In this document: positions 60,812 to 64,000 of the stretch, piece after piece
Layout of the letters: every line of letters starts with the position of its first letter
Position numbering within the stretch: the stretch's first letter is position 1
From: Mucilaginibacter mallensis
GTDB lineage: Bacteria; Bacteroidota; Bacteroidia; Sphingobacteriales; Sphingobacteriaceae
Length of the DNA: 64,000 nt
Assembly (NCBI RefSeq): GCF_900105165.1
Contig: NZ_LT629740.1
Coordinates: forward strand, 4,216,001 to 4,280,000
Direction: 5' to 3'
Translations under genes and position numbers: made by a program
Notes under the pieces: generated by a model
Databases searched by the model: none
The model's input: only the letters and a program-made list of their open reading frames with translations
Told to the model about the DNA's origin: nothing

Positions 60812-62629
60812 TTACTCGAATTGCCAATCATCAAACAAAAAACCGTCTCCATAAAATACAAAATAGATATTCCCTACTCCATTAGGTATCTTCTGTGTTA
60901 TTTGCGTTGAGAGCGTAGTCCAGTCCTTCGTATCACATTTAAGGGAAACAAGGGCCGGGCCTTTAAGATTATTTACATAAACATCGATTTGACCTGTTCC
61001 TTTCACCCTGGCTTCGAATTTGGAAGGAATCTGTTTGCTAAAATCGGCTCCCCGGACCATGAGAACTTGTTTATCTATTTGTCCTATGGCAACCATATTA
61101 CCCACAATACCAGCAGTATCGAACTTGACGTGCCCCGAAGTGCCTGCCGTGGTTTCTGCTTGCTGCAGAACGAACGGATTTAATAGCTTAGTTTGTGACG
61201 GACCTTTAAAAGTTGCGTTGATCATGGGGATGTTCACGCCATTAGTTGTATCCATCGGTGCTTCTTCGATACCAACATTCCGAAAACCACCCGTAGTGTT
61301 AAAATAATTCTGTAAATACATGGCATGGTAAGCAAAATACCATTTCCCTTGAAACGTGAACAAATGAGAGTGATTGTTTGTCAAAGGACCTATTTTGTCA
61401 CCCACGTTGTCGCCAGGATTCCTAAAGTAATTATCGCCATACTTCCAACTACCCGAATCTAAGGGTGTTTTACTCGTCATATAAGATATGTTGCATGCGG
61501 TTGGTTTAGGAATATTGCTATAAGGCCATACATTGCGTGGATCCCAATTCGTACAATAGTTATAAACCCAGGTTCCATTGATAAAGTTAAGGTCGCTGGC
61601 CTCATTCATATAAGGAGCGGGTATCTTAGAAACATTGCCGGCCAAACTGATCATATCTGCTCCTAATTTGACGATTCTGGCATTATCTGGCATATATTTT
61701 GTTTTAGGCGTTCCGCCTCCAAAAACCAGCCAGCCTGTACCCTGGTTGTCAATCAAAACTCCGGGATCGAATGGAGCACCGACATCCACACCGGGCACAG
61801 AGCGGTCGACTATGTTCTTCCCTAATGGGTCTTTCCAGGGGCCAACGGGAGAGGTGGAAGTAAGCATGGCCGAGCCCAAGCCGTTATTGGAATAATACAT
61901 ATAGAAATGCGTTTTACCATCTGCTTCCATTCTGGATTCAATAGAAGGTGCCCAGGACGAAGCAGTCCATGGCGCCAGTACTGCTGTATTTATGAGGCCA
62001 TGATAGGTCCAGTTGACCATATCAGCGGAAGACATCATGACCAGTGTGCGGATATACGCGTAAGTATTTTTCCCACCCGGTCCTACCGTGTCATACTGTT
62101 GTTGATCATTCGTGGTGTACACATAAACTCTTCCATTGTATTCTATAGCTGTTGGGTCGGCCGTAAACATAAAATCTAATAAAGGATTCCCATTATTGGT
62201 GAGAAGTTTCGGCGAAACCATTGCGAATTTTGCTAACAGATTTTGATTGTCTGGCTGTGAAACTTGAATTTGCCTGGTATCACCATTCGAAGCGTTGATA
62301 GTCACTATCGCCTCGCGGCCAGCCCCTGTGTTGTTAGCGTTCGCGGTTAATTTAAGCGTAACATTTCCCGAGCCTCCCGATGCCTGACTTATCGTGAACC
62401 ATATAGATGAGCTATTGGATGACGCTGTCCAATTACCATTTGCGGTGATGGAAACATTAGAACTACTTCCTTCTGACTCAAAAACAACCTGCGCGGAAGA
62501 AACAGTGAATTGGGATTGAGATTGAGGCGCAACCTGTTTCTTCTTACAGGAAAAAGAAAGCGATGGAAACAAGAATAGTAAGCCTAAAAATATCCCATAA
62601 CTCTTTCTCCTATTTATTATATTGTTCAT
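60812..62629 (-). CDS. GH43-family lipoprotein with BACON domain
   Basis: The 605-residue protein has a lipoprotein signal (LLFLFPSLSFSCKKK, lipobox Cys at about 28). A BACON domain follows (about 40-125; NGNWTASSNSSSIWFTISQ), then the GH43 propeller (FMFTADPTAIEYNGRVYVYT with the base Asp, GAPFDPGVLIDNQG, and NEASDLNFINGTW with the acid Glu). A C-terminal CBM6-like domain (about 480-605; QQAETTAGTSGHVKFDTAGI) ends in FLFDDWQFE. It is probably surface-exposed, acting on xylan or arabinan. It lies 121 bp downstream of the GH5 gene. Confidence 0.9.
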   Translation of the reverse strand: MNNIINRRKSYGIFLGLLFLFPSLSFSCKKKQVAPQSQSQFTVSSAQVVFESEGSSSNVSITANGNWTASSNSSSIWFTISQASGGSGNVTLKLTANANNTGAGREAIVTINASNGDTRQIQVSQPDNQNLLAKFAMVSPKLLTNNGNPLLDFMFTADPTAIEYNGRVYVYTTNDQQQYDTVGPGGKNTYAYIRTLVMMSSADMVNWTYHGLINTAVLAPWTASSWAPSIESRMEADGKTHFYMYYSNNGLGSAMLTSTSPVGPWKDPLGKNIVDRSVPGVDVGAPFDPGVLIDNQGTGWLVFGGGTPKTKYMPDNARIVKLGADMISLAGNVSKIPAPYMNEASDLNFINGTWVYNYCTNWDPRNVWPYSNIPKPTACNISYMTSKTPLDSGSWKYGDNYFRNPGDNVGDKIGPLTNNHSHLFTFQGKWYFAYHAMYLQNYFNTTGGFRNVGIEEAPMDTTNGVNIPMINATFKGPSQTKLLNPFVLQQAETTAGTSGHVKFDTAGIVGNMVAIGQIDKQVLMVRGADFSKQIPSKFEARVKGTGQIDVYVNNLKGPALVSLKCDTKDWTTLSTQITQKIPNGVGNIYFVFYGDGFLFDDWQFE

Positions 62630-62750
62630 TTTTGTTAGTTCAATTTATCTTTTCACAATCAATACCGATCATATACGTTAAGAAAACGGTACTGTGTAAT
62701 CTGTTCACAGTACCGCTATTTCATAAAAAGCTTTAATCCAACATTAATTT

Positions 62751-64000
62751 TTACTTATATCCAGCCACAAGGGAATTATACATACGCTGGTCTATTACCA
62801 CATTATTAGCCCTGTCTAACATTTGCCCCGTCTCCCAAAAAAATGGCAGCATACCATCCGTTTTAGCCGTTTTGGTCATAAAAGTGTTCCAGTAATCCAC
62901 AGACCTGTTGCTCACCGCCGTATCCAAAGGCATAGGCTCGTTGGGATTATTTCTCCTCGGGGCCGCATATTCACCCAGAATTACAGGGATACCTTTGTCA
63001 ACAAAATCCTGTTTTACCCCTTGTAACTCAGTAGTGATCTGACTCTCGTTTACTGCGGGGGGGGCGTTGCGCGATGGCTCAATAGTAGAAACATTCCCAG
63101 CGCCCCAGTAGTAAATCATGTTGCCCCAGCTTGCATCTCCATCCGTTAGTAACGTAAATTGAGCAGGCGTGTAGTCATGCACCTCGAGTATCAACTTGTT
63201 AGGCACCGGGTCGGTAGGCATAGTAGTCATCAAAGTAGCAGTTTTAGTAGGATCAGCGTGAGGCCCCTGTACAACCAGCACACGGTAACTGTTCCTGCCT
63301 CCGGTAGAGCGAACTGCATTGATGAATGTTTCGTGGTAACCATTGAGTATGGCCATCTGCTCGGCATTATCAACCGCAGGTTCATTCGTACTGGCAAATA
63401 AAAGGTGCTCATCAAAATCACGCAGGGTTGTAGCAATCTGCTCCCAAATCGCCTTTTGCATTGCGTTAACGGAATCTTTCTTTATGGCATTGACATTATT
63501 TTCCAGCCAGCCAAGATCCGCGTGGGCATTTATTATTACATACACATCATTAGCCACACAATATCCAACCACTTGTTTCACCCGCGCAAGCCATACAGGG
63601 TCAATTGTTGCCTTTTTCGGATCGCTTAAATGGGTCCAAACCCAATTCATGGGAATCCGTACCGCACTGAAACCTATTTTTTTTACAAATTTTACCTGCG
63701 CGTCGGTAATTTTACCAGACACCCAATCACCGTCGTTCGGGGAGTCCATGGTGTTGCCAAAATTCATGCCCATTCCCGTTCCCATTTTTGCCGCCAGTTG
63801 CACGGCATTACTGGTCACTCCGGTCATGTCCGGCGCTATGGGCGATGTATTATAACCTGGGTATATGGTGGGGGCCTGGGTAACCGTTACCCTTCTTGCC
63901 TGCCCGTTTGACGCACTTATTTCAAAAATTGCCGACTGGCTTGCCCCTGTGCCATTTGGCGATGTGGCTGTGACATGAATAACGGTACTACCGCTGTTAC
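62751..64000 (-). CDS. GH5-family endoglycanase with N-terminal BACON domain, 5' end outside window
   Basis: The open frame continues from the stop at 62751 to the window edge (about 416 codons), past the internal Met at 63827. The visible N-terminal part (TATSPNGTGASQSAIFEISA, then NGQARRVTVTQAP) is the last half of a BACON domain. The GH5 barrel has GMNFGNTMDSPND, RIPMNWVWTHLSD, ASTNEPAVDN (acid/base Glu), LEVHDYTPAQF and ILGEYAAP (nucleophile Glu). It should cut internal beta-linkages of a glucan, mannan or xyloglucan. Start and signal are outside the window. Confidence 0.9.
   Translation of the reverse strand, partial: NSGSTVIHVTATSPNGTGASQSAIFEISASNGQARRVTVTQAPTIYPGYNTSPIAPDMTGVTSNAVQLAAKMGTGMGMNFGNTMDSPNDGDWVSGKITDAQVKFVKKIGFSAVRIPMNWVWTHLSDPKKATIDPVWLARVKQVVGYCVANDVYVIINAHADLGWLENNVNAIKKDSVNAMQKAIWEQIATTLRDFDEHLLFASTNEPAVDNAEQMAILNGYHETFINAVRSTGGRNSYRVLVVQGPHADPTKTATLMTTMPTDPVPNKLILEVHDYTPAQFTLLTDGDASWGNMIYYWGAGNVSTIEPSRNAPPAVNESQITTELQGVKQDFVDKGIPVILGEYAAPRRNNPNEPMPLDTAVSNRSVDYWNTFMTKTAKTDGMLPFFWETGQMLDRANNVVIDQRMYNSLVAGYK

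Noticed and set aside
48966-64000. Complete classical polysaccharide utilization locus with SusC/SusD
   Set aside because: No SusC/SusD pair occurs in the window; the pair may lie beyond 64000 or have been lost.

Overview
The window looks like chromosome from a Bacteroidota of the Sphingobacteriaceae, most like Mucilaginibacter. The signs are many secreted glycoside hydrolases, TonB-dependent barrels with carboxypeptidase-D-like N-domains, BACON domains, DUF6377 and DUF4202 proteins, TAnnTTTG-type promoter boxes, and moderately AT-rich DNA. The genus is inferred from gene content, not from a search.

Host region 1 (1-15415) holds a partial GH43 enzyme and a DUF4202 protein. Next is a small redox or anion locus: a ClC channel diverging from an operon of a four-cysteine Crp/Fnr regulator, a 2Fe-2S protein and an HPP-family membrane protein. 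After a MITE-like repeat come a Dyp-type peroxidase and a sialate-O-acetylesterase-type enzyme. The region ends with a TonB receptor, a DUF6377 sensor and a trehalase on the minus strand, and a tautomerase gene broken by one missing base.

Mobile region (15416-about 48200). Two identical 47-bp copies of the 3' part of tRNA-Asn (15442-15488 and 44137-44183) each sit beside a tyrosine integrase. The 28.7 kb between them is an integrative mobilizable element with a relaxase, MobC, a putative oriT and an excisionase-like protein, but no conjugation apparatus. Behind its integrase are a Schlafen/AlbA-type protein, a metallophosphoesterase, an IS21 insertion that cuts a nucleotidyltransferase gene, and an IS110 remnant. 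Its main cargo (23255-37022) is a secreted-peptide cluster. The parts are a Cys-rich double-glycine-leader precursor, a C39-peptidase ABC exporter, a short HlyD partner, a LanC-like protein, three glycosyltransferases, a VKOR-thioredoxin oxidoreductase with a degenerate C39 domain, a CBM9-like secreted protein and an outer-membrane barrel. A second cargo (41326-43911) is a compact operon: a membrane protein, two paralogous poly-proline micropeptides, a DUF2806-like protein and an HExxH zincin. A second, incomplete element (44137-about 48200) has its own integrase, an HU protein and an IS110 copy. It ends against a broken GH2 gene.

Host region 2 (48203-64000) is a minus-strand hemicellulose or pectin utilization locus: GH2 (pseudogene), GH27, GH51, an acetylesterase, GH39, GH3, a short AraC-type regulator, GH43 with BACON, and a GH5 enzyme cut by the window edge. 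The set fits arabinose-, xylose- and galactose-decorated plant polymers. No SusC/SusD pair is visible. The two systems most worth following are the putative glycosylated, disulfide-rich peptide cluster and the poly-proline micropeptide operon.
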